DNA of 64,000 nt, taken from the NCBI RefSeq assembly GCF_021018895.1, contig NC_079385.1:479759-543758 (forward strand). Reading direction: 5' to 3'. The notes beneath the pieces are model-generated. The model ran no database searches. It saw only the letters and a program-made list of their open reading frames with translations, and had not been told where the DNA came from. How positions within the stretch are numbered: the first letter of the stretch is position 1; each line of letters begins with the position of its first letter. A program made the position numbers and the translations under genes. Below, piece after piece: positions 1 to 13,310 of the stretch. The stretch comes from Seriola aureovittata. Its lineage: Eukaryota > Chordata > Actinopteri > Carangiformes > Carangidae.

Positions 1-511
1 TTAAAAGTTCTTTCATTTTATTATCATATCTATTATATGTCCATATTTTTATGTCTCAGAGTATTAAAATGCGTTGCAATAAAAAGTTCACCGACTGTAT
101 ATTTTAACACAGTATTGTTCACTTTAATTTTTGAAGGCTACATGCCACTGTTCTTTTTTTGCTATGTCAATAGTTGCTTCATTCTATTATATCTATTATT
201 CCATTTTTTTTGTCTCAGGGCACTATAGCTGAAAAGTTGTGCAATAAAAAGCTGATTGTTTATATTTTATCACAGTATTGTTTATTTTGAATTCTTGAAG
301 GCTAAATGCCACTTTTCTTTGTTTTTTGTTTTTTATTCGGATCCTTTGATAAAAGAGTGAAAGATAAAGTACATGGAATTTAAGGATTTTTTTTGGGGGG
401 GGTTGTTTTTTTTTTTTTTTTTTACAATGATATCGAAATAGGAATCGAGAATTGTGGAAATTCACTGGTATTGGTATCGACTACTAAATTTCTGGTATCG
501 TGACATCCCTA
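1..511. mobile_element. Right end of a hAT-like non-autonomous element
   Basis: The stretch ends at 511 with the inverted form of a terminus reading TAGGGATGTCACGATACC. It closely resembles the terminus of the complete hAT element at 3,660 (TAGGGTTGTCACGATACC). The left end is outside the window. Inside, a segment of about 120 bp is repeated with a 165-bp period (compare around 76 and around 241). No transposase coding is visible. The hAT assignment is inferred from terminus similarity. Confidence 0.5.
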
Positions 512-1388
512 GTCCTCACAACTACAGCTCTAGAGGAGCTTTGTCAAGTTTTAGAAAATAACCCTGATAATGTCAGAGTGATGTCATCTGGGTAAACGCA
601 GCTTGGGCATGTAGATGACAAACCGTAACACAAAATCTGCATTATAAATTCAGTAAGAAACAACTAGCAGACACAGATGGTTTGACAAAAAGATGCTATT
701 TGGTGCATTATGAGACACATAGGATTCAGATTACTAATCACTTTCTTCCTCCATCCCTCACATCAAAGCTCCTACTCTTCCCATCAGTTTGTGCTCCTCC
801 AGGTCTCTGTCCTGTCACTGGGATAAACAATCCAAGCCACTGGTTCAGAAATAGCTGCATGTCACTCTAATCTGCCAGTTACATAACCTGATGAGGAGTG
901 AGTGTGACCCGGGCTCAGAGTTTACTAACTGGTAAGATAAACACATTCTGGTCAAATATTATACCTTCATTCAAATACATGTGGAACTTTAAAAACTGTA
1001 TACTACTTTTGTGTTTGTGTTCAATTAAATTAATCACTCATTGTTTGATATTAATACCATTTTAATAATATAAGTATTAAAATAAGTCTTCACTGATGCT
1101 GCACTTCACCTGTTTTTTCAGGTTGCTAGTGGTACAGCCAGTAAAGACACTGCTGAGCAGCCAGCCCTCTGTGGTGAATGGGTTTCTGTTACCTGAGTGG
1201 AGTCCTGCAGGCAAGCTGCTAGTAAATCTGTATAGTCTTGTTATTTGGACTACAAACTTCACAGCTTAATTTAACATGGTAAAATGATTACATTCATTGA
1301 GGTTCACACAAACATACCCCGCCCTATCACATGGACAAGAGGTCAGTGGATGAGTTGGAACTCAATCAGTGGGAGAACAAAGTCCAAT

Positions 1389-1453
<65 letters not shown>

Positions 1454-3651
1454 AAGAGAGCGAGAGAGAGCTGCATTAAGTGATAGGTTTAAAGTCCAGA
1501 TACATAAACATGGTTGACTGTGTTCGTATGTCGCATTTCAGATGTGTAATGCTCAGGCTGAGTTTATAAAGTGTAATCCAGAGTCCAGCCCGTCTCACAC
1601 TGAGGTGACCGGCTCTCAGGGGCCAGCTGGGACCCTGCACCACGCCACCTCTAATCTGTCATATTGAGCCTTAGTTACCACTGTGTGTCCTCTCACAGTT
1701 ATGTAAGGAGGTTTATGGCCTGTCTGACATAATACTGCATTGCTGAGAGATGGTGACTGTGTCCCAGCAGTCACACGTGGTGTATTATTATCATTATCAT
1801 TATCATTTTCGTTATCATATTATTACTACTACTATTATTACATTCAGCAATCAATATGAAACTCATTAAGCATAGATGTTTCATGTGTGGACGGACTCTG
1901 ACACTTTCTCCCAGGTCACTGCTCAGAGACCTTGATACAGTCCAGACCAAATCTCTCTCTCTCTCTCTCTTTCTCCTCTCTCTCTCATTCATATTGTGTC
2001 AGCCTGTCAGCCTGTGGTTAACATTAGCAGCAGCTGATGACCTGCCACTCTGCAGCTGGCTGAGGAGGAGAGAAGACTTAAAATAAAGATCAGATTTTGA
2101 TCGGCTTTATGTTTTGACAACAAATCAGATTAAAATCTGGTGCTGTATTTACTGCTGTACTGTCTACTGTGACCTCTGACCTCTTTCTCTATAGCTGCTG
2201 ATATACAGAGGAAAGTGATAAAATGTGTTTTTAATGTGCCAGTTGTTCTGTTTCATGTATTAATTATAATGAATTAATCCTCCGTTTACTGCATCATTCT
2301 TGTAAAGTGTGACACTGGCTGGATGTGATGGTGTGAGTCCAGATGGGTTTTGATGGGTCTGCAGTGTTTTCGTGCTGCCTCTGCTTCCCGACAAAATTCT
2401 AGTAAGTCTACTTGTTTTCTTTGTTCTCTGTGGATTTGACGTTTGTAACTGCAATTGCGTCTGTGCGCCACTACGGCAGTGTAGTGACGCTGTATCGTAA
2501 TCCGTGCATCAGGCAGAGCCATCCAAAATTGCCAAAAAAGAAGAATATGAACGTGCTGGATTTTGTGCTTGCAGAAGGAGGCGGTGACCTGATTTTGCTG
2601 CTATTCAAACAAGTGAATATTATCTCTTTTACACCCAAGCACACCCAGCTTCTTGAAAAGTTTCCCTAAATTAACGTTACATTCCATCGTGTATGTTTTT
2701 TTTGCCTTCTGTAGTTTGTCCCGCTTTCTGAGGAAACACATGAAACTTAATATTGTGATGCAATTCAAATGTTGACCTCTCCTGATAAGTAGTAGAGTAG
2801 AGAATAGAGAAACAGTGAATAAAAACTGGCTTCAATGGAAACATCAGTGACATTTACACATAAACCTCAAGGACATGATGTGATATTCTGAGACAGCACC
2901 ATAGGCTTCAGGACTGATTTAAAACTACACTGCTATACGGGTATTTGCACATGAAGAATTGAACATGAACAACCTCTTCAAAACAAGCAACCTCTTTGCT
3001 TTTCTAGCACATTCACATGTGCATGTACATCTGCAGAGATGTCTAATAGACCCTCGAGGCCACACGGAGCATTGCAGGTTCAGAAAAGAAAGCTCTTTAA
3101 CGCTGGGACAATAGATGTGTTAAATGAAGAGCGGCTAAAAATACCTCTCGTACAAACTAGTTCATCTCCAGCAAACACTGAATTCAGAGGTTTTCATCAT
3201 GCACAACAAAGAAGAAGTAGAAGTTCTTCTGAAAACAGAAGAGTTATACAAACAGACCACAGAACAGTGGAGTTTCCATGGTCATGTCCAACTGAAATAA
3301 AACTATGAACTGTTGGACCCTCCGAGAAACCAAAACAACAACCCCCAGGCTCCCTCTGGTTCCTTTGTCCCCTTCCTCTCCCATTGAGACAGAACATATG
3401 GAGCTTGGGGTCAGAGGTCAGCCTGAGGGAGGGGTTGTGAAACGTCTGCTCACACCTCCCAACATCATCCACTCACTTTTGCAAAGGGATGCAACCAGTC
3501 AGCAACAGCTGGCAGCATCGTCTGAGGTCTCCGGGGTCTCCATCATCGCTCCTCCCTCCTCCCTGCTGTACTTTGACTAGAAGCACATGGCCTATCAGAT
3601 GATGTTCAGGGCTCTGTCAGGTCCGTCACTATTGTTAGTCTCACCCTCCTC
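512..3651. other. DENND5B intron 1: non-coding stretch with microsatellites
   Basis: No coding exon or recognisable element is seen here apart from simple repeats: (AC)23 at 1,391-1,436 running into (AG)n to about 1,472, and a CT-rich tract at about 1,951-1,988. The small open frames have no family resemblance. Confidence 0.5.
1391..1472. repeat. Compound (AC)n(AG)n microsatellite
   Basis: Twenty-three AC units are followed directly by an interrupted AG tract. Confidence 0.95.
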
Positions 3652-3659
3652 CCACACAG

Positions 3660-4460
3660 TAGGGTTGTCACGATACCAAATTTCTGTTTCGATACCGATA
3701 CCAATATGTATTTCGATACTTTTCAATACTTTTTGTAAAAAATATTTCATTATATTATGTATTGCCTTAATGGGTTATTTAAATATTTAAAGAATGTCAT
3801 TTAATTTTTAAAAATATATTTTTTAATGTATTTATTAACCATGGACATGTTTTAGCTCTCTGTTTGCAGGCTACTGTAGGTTTACTACTGGGCTGGGAGG
3901 GGCTTTGTACTTCTTTCATTGACATTACAGTGCAGTGAACAGGTGAACAACATTATCACCTGTCGTTCTTGACTGAAGTCTCGGAACAAGTCCGCATGGT
4001 TGTCCTTTGAATGTTTCGACAGGTTTGAAGTGTTGCCTCCTTTTGCGAGACACACTTTGTAGCACCGCTTGCACTGCGGTGTTTCTGGGTTCAGTGGCTC
4101 GCCTTTATCGTTCGGTTTGAACCCGAAATATTTCCACACCGTACTTCGGGCCCCCATTTTGACCACAAGTACGGGATTTTCTGCAGCTGCCATCTCTATC
4201 TACGGTATTTTCTCCAACCCGCTCCGTCTGTCTAAGACGCCACTTGTCGTTTCTCTCTCCTCCTCAGTCTAAACATGCGAGTCATACGTCACACTCGCTG
4301 GCCTCGCTGTGCTTAAAGAGACAGGCTCCAATTTACCAATTCATTTGCATTCAATAAAATGAAATAAAAGTACCGTTTGTTTTTAAATGCTGGTATAGTA
4401 CCGTTTTCAAAACTCTAGTATCGCGGTACTATACTGGTACCGGTATACCGTGCAACCCTA
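3660..4460 (-). mobile_element. hAT element with BED-finger remnant and 8-bp target duplication
   Basis: The ends are inverted: TAGGGTTG at 3,660 and CAACCCTA ending at 4,460. Each end is followed inward by GATACC/GGTACC-rich subterminal sequence. The direct repeat CCACACAG flanks both sides (3,652-3,659 and 4,461-4,468), which is the 8-bp target duplication typical of hAT. At 801 bp it is far too short for a full transposase and is a deleted copy. It sits in the DENND5B intron. Confidence 0.88.
3885..4193 (-). pseudogene. BED zinc-finger fragment of a ZBED/hAT transposase
   Basis: This 102-codon frame lies inside the hAT element. It starts MAAAENPVLVVKMGARSTVW, followed by an aromatic WKYFGFKP segment, then CKRC and HSKDNH. 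That gives the C-x2-C ... H-x4-H spacing of a BED finger, as at the N-terminus of ZBED1-like hAT transposases. The catalytic RNase H-like fold and dimerisation domain are missing, so it cannot be an active transposase. Domestication is possible but nothing supports it. Confidence 0.75.
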
Positions 4461-4468
4461 CCACACAG

Positions 4469-5269
4469 TTGGGTGAGTTTCCACCCCAAAACCACAGACT
4501 ATCTGGAAACTGCTTGTTGCCTGTAGCTTCATTACTGCTTTCTGCAGCAGCCACTTCTGTTCAGTGCTGGTGTTGCCCTCAGCTGATGGAGCACACCACA
4601 AAATTATTTCAACGCCAATTACAATCAAATGAGGAGGGACTTAAAGTGTTTTTGCCCATCAGCATCAGAAAGACAGTGGAATGTGTAGAGGACCATGTCC
4701 CTCCTTAAGGTTAGAGTCAGACCACTGCATTAAGTGTTTGGTCAAGGTTGGGGTTTAACATCTAAAGACCTTCAGCTGTGATGGTTCAGGTTACAGTGAG
4801 GGGCTATAGAATAATAGGATGCATTATCTCAATGATGGGTCACATCAAGAGTAAGATGTGTGTGTGTGGAGAGCGGTCAGGCCTGGCTGTGTGTAACATT
4901 ACAGCGCTGTGTTCAGTGTAGCCTGGAGGAACTGTCCAAATGGATTACTCTAACAGGCTTAACAGCAGCCTGGCTGGAGTAACAGAGGCAAAGAGCAGGG
5001 GACAAAACACAGAGAGATGGAGGAAATCACTGTAGGGGAGGAGAGGAGGAAGGCACTGATGAGCCATGAAAGACAGGGTGAGGGAGAGAGGAAGGCTGCA
5101 AACAGGATCTCAAAACACAACAGAAACCCAGATGTCACAAAGACAGAGGTGGTTACTCTGTCGATATCATCACACACTGAGATAAACAGGTGAGGGTGAA
5201 TGCATCGTCTGGAACAAAAACAGAATCCCCTGAGAGACAGAGGTGATGACTCTGTGGTTACATTCTCAC
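4469..5269. other. Intronic stretch without recognised content
   Basis: I see no exon, RNA gene or element boundary here. Confidence 0.4.
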
Positions 5270-5780
5270 CAGTACGTTTTCATTTTAAAACTGAATTGAT
5301 CTCTGTCCAGACTGACACACCTGAAAACACACACATACATGACCATTCACATACACTGAGCATGTACGAGTCAGTGTAAACAGAAAGCAGATTGTCTTCT
5401 CTGCTGTTGGTTAGTTACACAAAATACTCTGAACAAGGAACAGCAAAGACAGTTGTAGCGTTAAAATACAGAATGTAACCGAACAACAGCTGCTAGCAAA
5501 GACAACAAGGTGTATTTAACACTGGTATTGAGCTGATGAGAGCCAATCACAGAGCGATCAGGGGTGTCTACATCATCAAAGGTCTCTATTTCTGTCTGTC
5601 CATACTACAGCACAACTCCAGAGTTTTCAAAATAAAACACAACCCCAGAGTTTTCAAGCTACAACAGGTCCAGCAGAGTCTCTGAAAGTCGGTGCTCTAG
5701 TCGCGTGGATGGGAGGAACGTAGCAAAACAGACGTGTTTTAAAACAAAACGTAGTAGTGTGGATGTAGCCTGTCAGTATC
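5270..5780. repeat. Dispersed repeat family R1, copy 1
   Basis: It shares long matches with the copy at about 31,690-32,055, for example GCAGATTGTCTTCTCTGC and GAACAAGGAACAGCAAAG, and the ends carry a GTGTCTACATCATC / GAGTTTTCAA pattern. The AAAACG- and TTTTCA-rich edges suggest a non-autonomous DNA transposon. I could not place the exact ends. Confidence 0.6.
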
Positions 5781-6344
5781 ATCACAGAGTGAATGCATCA
5801 TCTGAAACAACAACATAAACCCAGATGTTACAAAACAGAGGTGGTAATAAACAGGAGACAGGGTCCAGGGGTTTGCTCTGTGTTTTACTAGGCTATTAGC
5901 ATTGTACATGTCGTGTGGGACTTCTGCCCATTACCCAGGCAAACCATTATTAAGCTAAGTCAACAGGGGCATGTGTCAGTGTTGTTGCCCCAGTCATCAA
6001 TAGCAGACATCATTGGGCAGTGTAAGCATGATGCCTTTGTGCTGACTGACTCCCAGGTCGGTCTGTGTGTGGACAGATGGTCCAGAGGGGAGCTTTAGCT
6101 GCTCAAATCCCTTTGTGTCATGCTGCAGCCCGAGGACACTCCCACACACCTCTGAGCTCCACTCATATCTAAAACCACAGTGGGCAACTTCCCCACTCCC
6201 ACCGGCGACAAGGGAGCTCTCACAACAAACTGACTTTTATTAGCCAGATAAATAGAGTTAGTCTATTTATAATAACCAATATGACACAATTAACAGCCAA
6301 AAAACAAGAGCAAAATAACAGAAGGAAAAAAACTACATCCACGC

Positions 6345-6735
6345 TTATATATTTAAAACGAAAACAATCTCCATCCAGACAAGCGTTTTAGCTCCTACCA
6401 GAGATAATCTAACACACCTAAAATGTGATCACATGACCATTCACATATAAAAAGGAAGCAGTTGGTTAGTTGCTGAAAATCCGATGAATGAAGAACAGTT
6501 AAGGTGAATTGTCAGACCAGAGATTTCTTCGCTTGGACTTTGACTGCACAAAGCAAAGACTCTTATAATTCATTATCCATGTTTGATTCACCACTGATAG
6601 CCGAGGCTGATGCCGTTTATTTTCTACTAGAAAAGGGTCACGTGATAGAAGCGTGACCAATCAGGGAAGGATATTTTGTGACTGATAAGACCCAACCAGA
6701 GATTGAATGTGGATGTCTGCGTCACCATTTCCAAA
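6345..6735. repeat. Dispersed repeat family R1, copy 2 (diverged)
   Basis: It shares with copies 1 and 3 the AAACGAAAACAATCTCCATC-type edge, the internal GGAAGCAG...GGTTAGTT segment and a GATGTCTGCGTCACCATTTC-type end. It is more diverged, and its ends are approximate. Confidence 0.5.
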
Positions 6736-6739
6736 ATTC

Positions 6740-9430
6740 TCAGGCTAAGGTTGAAAAGCCTTTTTGCTTGTGAAGGTTCAAACTGAATGAAATGAGCTGA
6801 AGTATCTGAGCAGCAGCCAGGATAAGAGATGAGTAGCTTCGGTGCTTCCTATCTTATCTCCTTTAGCATAGGAGACACTGGAGAGAAAATGCCGTCTAAC
6901 AATGCTCCTTGCGGCAGCAACATATAAGAGAGACTGAGCAGCTGTTGTTCTTAGAACATCATCATCATCACCATCATCAACAGTCTCCATCCTGTGTCTC
7001 TGTGTGTGTGAAGGTATGTGCTGTACCTCATCTCTTACTGGAGACTTCACTGTAACTGTCCTCAAGTTAAACCAGAGTTTTGGTTCATGTAAAAAAATCT
7101 CATGTTTAATTCAGTAGTTCCATGTTATACTTCCATAAAGCTGTGTGAATTTACCAATTACAAAACATGTGGTCAAAATGGGGGGAGCAAAGGTTTCCTG
7201 AGATTTAATCCCTTGTATTGTACAGTTTCCAAAAACACTGGAACCCTACAATTCTAGCGGGAGAAGAGGATTGGTACACATCTCCTTCTGGAGCAACACT
7301 GACCTCATATCTCCATCTATCACTGACATGCCAAATAGCTCCCTCCCCTGCTCTCACCTTTCCACTCAACAATGCTGCTGACCCAGAATACATGTGGTGT
7401 TAGAATGCAGGGGATATTTTAGGCTCTGCCTGAGAGCTGGGGGGTATTTATATCACCGAGGCTCACAGGCATCATATGGGGTGAGTGACTGGAATGACAA
7501 AGCGGCTATTTATGGAGGGAATTAACCCAGCTAATTAGCATTCCAGTCTAAAGCTAAGAGCTCAGACTCTAGACAGTGCGCACTTTATAAGGAACCCCAT
7601 ACTAATACTGGGTAGGGTCTCTCCTTACTCTTAAAACAGCCGCAGTTCTTGATGGTGTAAATTCTACAAGATGTTGGAAACATTGCGAGCACCGTGCCAA
7701 CAGGGAACTGCGGTGTGTTTCAGGGGTTAGTCGAGAGGGTTGTGAATGCCAACTTAAAATTTTGTAAGGAGGGGTGGCAGCTCTAAAAGGTTTGGAACCA
7801 TTCTTCTAGAGAGCAGATACACAAAGACACAGAGAGAGAAGACTCTAAACCCTAAAGGAGCCCAAGGCAGGTCTACAGGAAGTCTGGTCCTCCAAGCAGA
7901 ACAATGGGCTGAGGGAAGTGAGGCCACACTGCCACACGAATTGCTAAAATAAGCAAAGGCATAGAACACTGCTTAATATGGGTCACTGCAGTACCTACCC
8001 ACCTCAGGGTACCAAAGATGTGGGGGTCTTGAGATGCTGCACCAGAGAATGTGAAAAAGAAACTTAAACTATCAGTAATAAGAAATAATAATAATAAAAA
8101 TGATTCACGATAATCAAGATAGTAGTTGCCACTTAATTTTCTGTCAATTGACTAATCAATGAATCAATTGTTGCAGCTGTAATATCCTGTTAACCTCTCT
8201 GCTACTGTTAACAGTCAGACTCCAGGAACCTCTTCATCAGGAACTTCAGGCATTCAAACATCTTCCCAGGACATTCACAGACTTCTGGGACCTTGATATT
8301 ATGAAGGTATATAGTCTTAAATGTATTAATCTTGGGATTAATCTCCTACTTTCAAAACCAATAGCAGCAAAGATACCAACTATGGGTTCAGCAAACAATC
8401 AAAAAATACTGAGAAGGACACGTCAACACCCCCAGCAACTATTGTGATGAGTGATTTACCGTTTTCAGTCATTTTGTGAGAGAAAATGCAAAACAATTCC
8501 CTGGTCCTTGTTTCTTCAGTATGAGGATGTGGTGGGTTCTTAAATATCACTGGACAAAACAAGAGATTTGAAGACGTCACCTTGGCCTCAGGGAGAAACT
8601 GTGATTGTTTTTGGGACATTACAGACAAAAAGATTCATCAAGGAAATAACTGGCAGATTAGTGGATAATGAAAAACACACACACACCAGCAGTTTAGCAA
8701 GTTGGAGTGATGGAAGCCTATCAGCCTGAAGCCAACACATACACACACATACACACACACCTTCTAAACTGAGTCTCACACACGATAACCAACACTCAGA
8801 AACACTAACGACATATGGAGAACGTGTCATTAAAAGAAATCAGCTTCACATGTTTTCAGCAGCTCTGTTGAATCAAACATGTCACAGCTTTCAACACTTT
8901 ATTGTGTATTTATATATTGACTTTATTGATTTGAACTTTGGCCCAGAGCCTCAGTTACACAGACAGGAGCCAACAACACCACTGTGATGTAATACCTCAG
9001 CAACACAGCATGTAAACCCCTCCCTGACAAAAAGCAACTCCACTCTTCATTCATATGAAGAGGCTGTTACAGTGGAGAACACTGTAACTGAGACAATGAG
9101 TCCATGTATCTGGTGACAGAATAAACTGTGCTGCAACACCACAGCTGTACTGGCAGGAGTCTCAGCTGACTGTCGACAGAAGACCAACACAACAACATCA
9201 CCAACAACAACAGTCCCTCTATCAGATACACAAGTCCTAAAGGTCTGATCAGCGGTGTAGCAACAAACTACTCTCTTTGTGGAGACAGTGTCGCCATCTT
9301 TACCCACACTCCTGGCAGCCTAAATGCAACACACAAAAACTGGTGAATGAGAAGCAAACGGAAATTTTACTTTGACAAAATCTGATTTGAAGGGTTTACT
9401 TTGCTGTCAAAGTTAATTATAATGGCTCAA
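6740..9430. other. DENND5B intron stretch without recognised content
   Basis: Only short AC-rich patches (about 8,675-8,760) stand out. No exon, RNA gene or clear transposon terminus was recognised. Confidence 0.4.
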
Positions 9431-9433
9431 ACA

Positions 9434-12330
9434 AGTAGAACATGGCTCTACAGGAGACTGTAGCTGCTCTTGCTGAGAAACAACCGGAGGCCCTCGCTCC
9501 ATTCACTGTAGAAAATGACTCAGTCGGAATTTGTACTAGTAAAAAAAACACAGCTCTGGCTAGCCTCTTGGACTCAGCTGCTCCTTTCACCACTAAAACC
9601 AGACGGTTAAAGAGGTCTACATTGTGGTTTACTAAGGAAACACGAGCCCTAAAGCAGGCCTGCAGGAGATTGAAGCACAAATGGCAAAAATCTAAATCTG
9701 AAGCACTCTACTTTCAGTGTCACAAGTCAGTGTTAAAATACAAGTGTGCTCTCTCCACTGCTAGAGCAGCCTACTTCTCTCAGTTAATCAGTAACAATAA
9801 ACACAATCACAGATTTCTTTTTGACACTGTAGCGAAACTCACTCAGCAGCAGCCATCTCTTCGCTGCTCGCCCTTTACAGCCCATGAATTTTTCAATAAT
9901 AAAACAGATGAGATTAGGCATAAAATCAATAAATTCTAAAATAAAAAAATTTAAAAAAATAAATTAAAACAAAATTCTTCTCCAGCGTCTACAGAACCAG
10001 CAGAGCATTACATTGCATACAATGTAATGCTGATACACTGATACAGTGCATACATACACTGTTAACTTCTCCTTTAACAAATTTTGAGACTCTGTCTCTC
10101 AAAGCACTATCTAAGTTTGTGTTGCATTCTAAACCCACTACCTGTCTACTGGACCCTCTACCAGCTAAGCTCTCCAAAGACCTCTGGCCAATCTTGGGAC
10201 CTTCAGTGCTGAACATTATTAATTTATCACTCACTTCTGGCACAGTTCCCAGTAGCTTTAAGACTGCTGTGGTTAAACCTTTACTTAAAAAAACAAACCT
10301 TGATCCAGGATCCTTAAATAATTATCGACAAGAAAGAGCTGTGTCTCAGGAGCTTTTGTCTCATTTGTCTAATAACAATCTGTCTGAACCGTTCCAGTCT
10401 GCCTTCAGGGCCTGTCACTCCACTGAGACCTTCTGATCTTCATGGATTGGGACTCCACCTCTGTGCTCCTCTTACTGGATCTCAGTGCAGCTTTTGATAC
10501 TATAGATCATTGTTTTCTCTTAGACCGACTTGAAAGCAAATTCTGTGTTTCTGGCCTGGCCCTCGCCTGGTTAAAGTCCTACTTATCTGACAGAAACACA
10601 GTGCGTCTCCTATAATAACACTATATCGACATACTCTGCTGTAAAACATGGAGTACCCCAGGGCTCTGTTCTTCGCCCTCTGCTTTTCTCTCTCTATATT
10701 TCACCTCTTGGTCAAATTATCCGCAGTCATGGAATTAATTTCCATTGTTATGCTGATGATACTCAGTAGTATGTATTTATAAAGGCTGATGATTCCTCTC
10801 AGATTATGAATTTAGAGGTCTGCTTGTCTGCTGTGAAAAGCTGGATGTCTCGTAACTTTCTGCTCCTAAATTCATACAAAACCAAGATGCTGGTCGTTGG
10901 CCCGACCCGACATAGACACCAGTTTGATCAATTAACAGTGACTCTTGATAACTGTGTTATTTCTCATAGTCTGACACTCAAAAATCTGGGTGTCACCTTT
11001 GATTCTTCCCCCTTTGATCAGCACATTAAAGATATCACCAAGACTGCCTTTTTTCATCTACGTAACACAGCTAGGATTCTGTCTTTTCTGTCTAAGACTG
11101 ACACTGAAATCTTAATTCATGCTTTTGTTTCTTCAAGACTTGATTATTGTAACGTTTTGTTTGCCTGGCCTGCCACGTACTCGTATTGAAAGCCTTCAAA
11201 TGGTTCAGAATGCCACAGCTAGAATTGTTACTAAATCCAGAAAATCTGACCATATTACACCGATTTTAACCTCCCTTCATTGGCTTCCTGTTCATCAGAT
11301 CAGACTTTAAGGTGCTTTTGATGGCATATAAGGTTCTAAATGGACTTGCTCCTTCATACCTTTCTGATCTGCTTAAACCTCATACTCCAGCTCATGCTCA
11401 CCATTCCCAGAATTTAGGGCTCCTGTCTGTTCCCAGAGTTAAAAATACATCTGCTGGCTGCAGAGCCTTTTATTATCGTGCCCCTCTGCTCTGGAACAAC
11501 CTCCCTGCTGATATCAGACTGTCTGACTCCATTCAGCCTTTCAAATCTAAACTTAAAACATATTTCTATGCCTTAACTTTAAGTTAGCTTCCTATTCTTT
11601 TACAAACTCAGGCCTTGTACCTGTTGCCATCCTACCACCGGCGGGTGGACTTCAGTCTCAATAAATCAATAAACTCAGTATAGTATAGTCCAGGTTGTTC
11701 TCCCGAAGAGATTAATGTAAACTTTCTAAATATCACCGCATCATTCTAACCGTTTGCTTTTTCCCTCAAGCACATGAAGCGCTCAGGCTGTGTGCCTCTC
11801 TCTCTCTCCCCTCTCCTTCCTGTTACTCTCCGCAGGTCCCCCCGCCTCCAGAGCTGTACAGTCTGGACCTGCAACTGTAAACCACCTACTGCCCCCATGA
11901 TCCTGTTTAACACCTGCTGCTAAACCTGCTAAAATTTACTATAATTAACTTTGATTATTATTAATGTTATTAGCTGTCATTACGTTTTTTTATCAGTAGG
12001 AGCACTATAGTTGCCACTACATTAGTATCGCTGTTACTGCCGCTACTGTCACTATTATTAATATGGCTATCACTGTATGTTCTTGTTCTTTTCCTCTGTG
12101 CTCTCTCCAGCTCTCTCTCTCTCCAACCCAACCAGTCGAGTTCTGCTCGAGATTTCTGCCTCTTAAAAGGAAGTTTTTCCTTGCCTAGTGCTTGCTCTTG
12201 GCGGGAATTGTTGGGTCTCTGTAAATAATTTTATAAAGAGAAGGTCTAGACCTGCTCTATTTGGGAAGTGCCTTGAGATAACTTATGTTGTTAATTGGCG
12301 CTATACAAATAAAAATGGACTTGACTTGAC
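9434..12330 (+). mobile_element. L2-clade LINE, 5'-truncated and broken
   Basis: Successive frames match ORF2 of fish L2-type non-LTR retrotransposons. The pre-RT segment is at 9,442-9,939 (WFTKETRALKQACRRLKHKW). The RT thumb and fingers start at about 10,119. The catalytic YADD lies in a CYADDTQ context near 10,750. The C-terminal block runs from 10,806 to 11,587, including LDYCNVLF and LHWLPV. The 3' end carries the usual L2 tail (GGCGCTATACAAATAAAAAT followed by TTGAC repeats) ending near 12,330. There are several frameshifts and stops, for example near 10,437, 11,187 and 11,311, and ORF1 and the endonuclease are absent, so it is dead. It lies in the DENND5B first intron in antisense orientation. 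Confidence 0.88.
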
Positions 12331-12892
12331 TGTATGTTGTTCATGTAACAAATTGGGGTTTGTTTGGGAATAAAAACTACAGTATATGAACAGTAATTTC
12401 ACTTTGACTGCTTCAGAGCAGGGCAGCAGTGCACAGGAAGCTTAAACCAGATTCTGGTGATTTTCACTCATTCACACAGGAAGCCAATCACCCTTAAATG
12501 ATAGCAGCTCAGCGAGAGAGGCTAGGAAGACCCTGTCAACAAGTCTGACACCTTCATGCTGCTGTAGCCCTTTGCTCTGGTTTTGTAGCCTAATGTAGAT
12601 GTGGACTGCTTATTACAGTACAAATGGCTCTGAAGGAGACCTTGATGCATTCATTAGAATCTGGGAGTTTATTTGTAATGAGTTTAGATTCAAGGATTTA
12701 CAGTCTTTCACCGTGCGCTGTTTATCTTGCTGTGATTTGTTTACATCAGAATGTATGTACCACTCAATATAATGTGGATGTTTGAGCTACATGATGTTGG
12801 AGGGATATTTTTGGTCAACAACATTCCTGAGATGAGTTCCGCTGGAGGACTGTGGGGTAGCAATAAGACACCAGAGAGGAAAAAGGTCCTAC

Positions 12893-13001
12893 CTGCTAAC
12901 TCGTCCGGTTCCAGTCCAGTTTCTGTGTCTATCCCACAAATAACAAAATAGTGGGCGAAGCGACAGGGCGCCGCGCCGGACACCGCGGAGCTGCCACTCA
13001 T
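12893..13001 (-). CDS. dennd5b: DENND5B-like first coding exon (Rab GEF N-terminus)
   Basis: On the minus strand an ATG at 13,001-12,999 opens a 36-residue segment beginning [20 protein letters not shown], followed by [16 protein letters not shown]. This is the conserved N-terminus of DENND5 proteins. The RFAHYFV and ending ...PDELAG favour DENND5B over DENND5A. The exon ends in a canonical donor, CAG|GTAGGA (donor GT at 12,892-12,891), after 36 codons plus one base. DENND5 proteins are DENN-domain GEFs with RUN and PLAT domains that act on Rab GTPases in membrane traffic; none of those domains lies in this exon. The remaining exons would lie to the left, since none is seen in 1-12,892. RESF1 next door supports the 5B assignment, because DENND5B and RESF1 are near neighbours on human 12p11. 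Confidence 0.85.
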
Positions 13002-13310
13002 CCCGGCTTCGTGTGCAGCTCTGTCCGCTCCTACTTGTTCAAGCAATACATCTCCAGTGAAAAACTGGGAAACTGGATTGAATTCTCGACTCAGAGAAAC
13101 GGCGTCGATTCTCGGCGGGAAAAAGAAAATGCTTCGTGGTAAATCAAAGTTGTTTTTCAAAGCTGTTCCGGTGAGACTTGGCTTTTCGCGGACCGGAGCT
13201 TCCCGACACACGACTGACTGAGCTGTAGGAAAGACAGCGCTGTATCCCCGCCTCGGCGCAGCTCAGAGAAGCCGCCTGGATGGGCGGGATATTCAAATCC
13301 AGCGTCCTCT
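13002..13310 (-). promoter_or_regulatory. CpG-rich 5'UTR/promoter region of dennd5b
   Basis: CpG density is much higher than in the surroundings between about 12,950 and 13,310. A GC-box-like GGGCGGG lies near 13,284 and CCCCGCC near 13,235. The region lies immediately upstream of the minus-strand start codon. The transcription start was not located; this is inferred from composition and position. Confidence 0.6.

Noticed and set aside
12741..13211. A 156-residue single-exon protein over the dennd5b promoter
   Set aside because: The frame runs through 5'UTR and past the splice donor; only the part from 13,001 to 12,893 matches DENND5.
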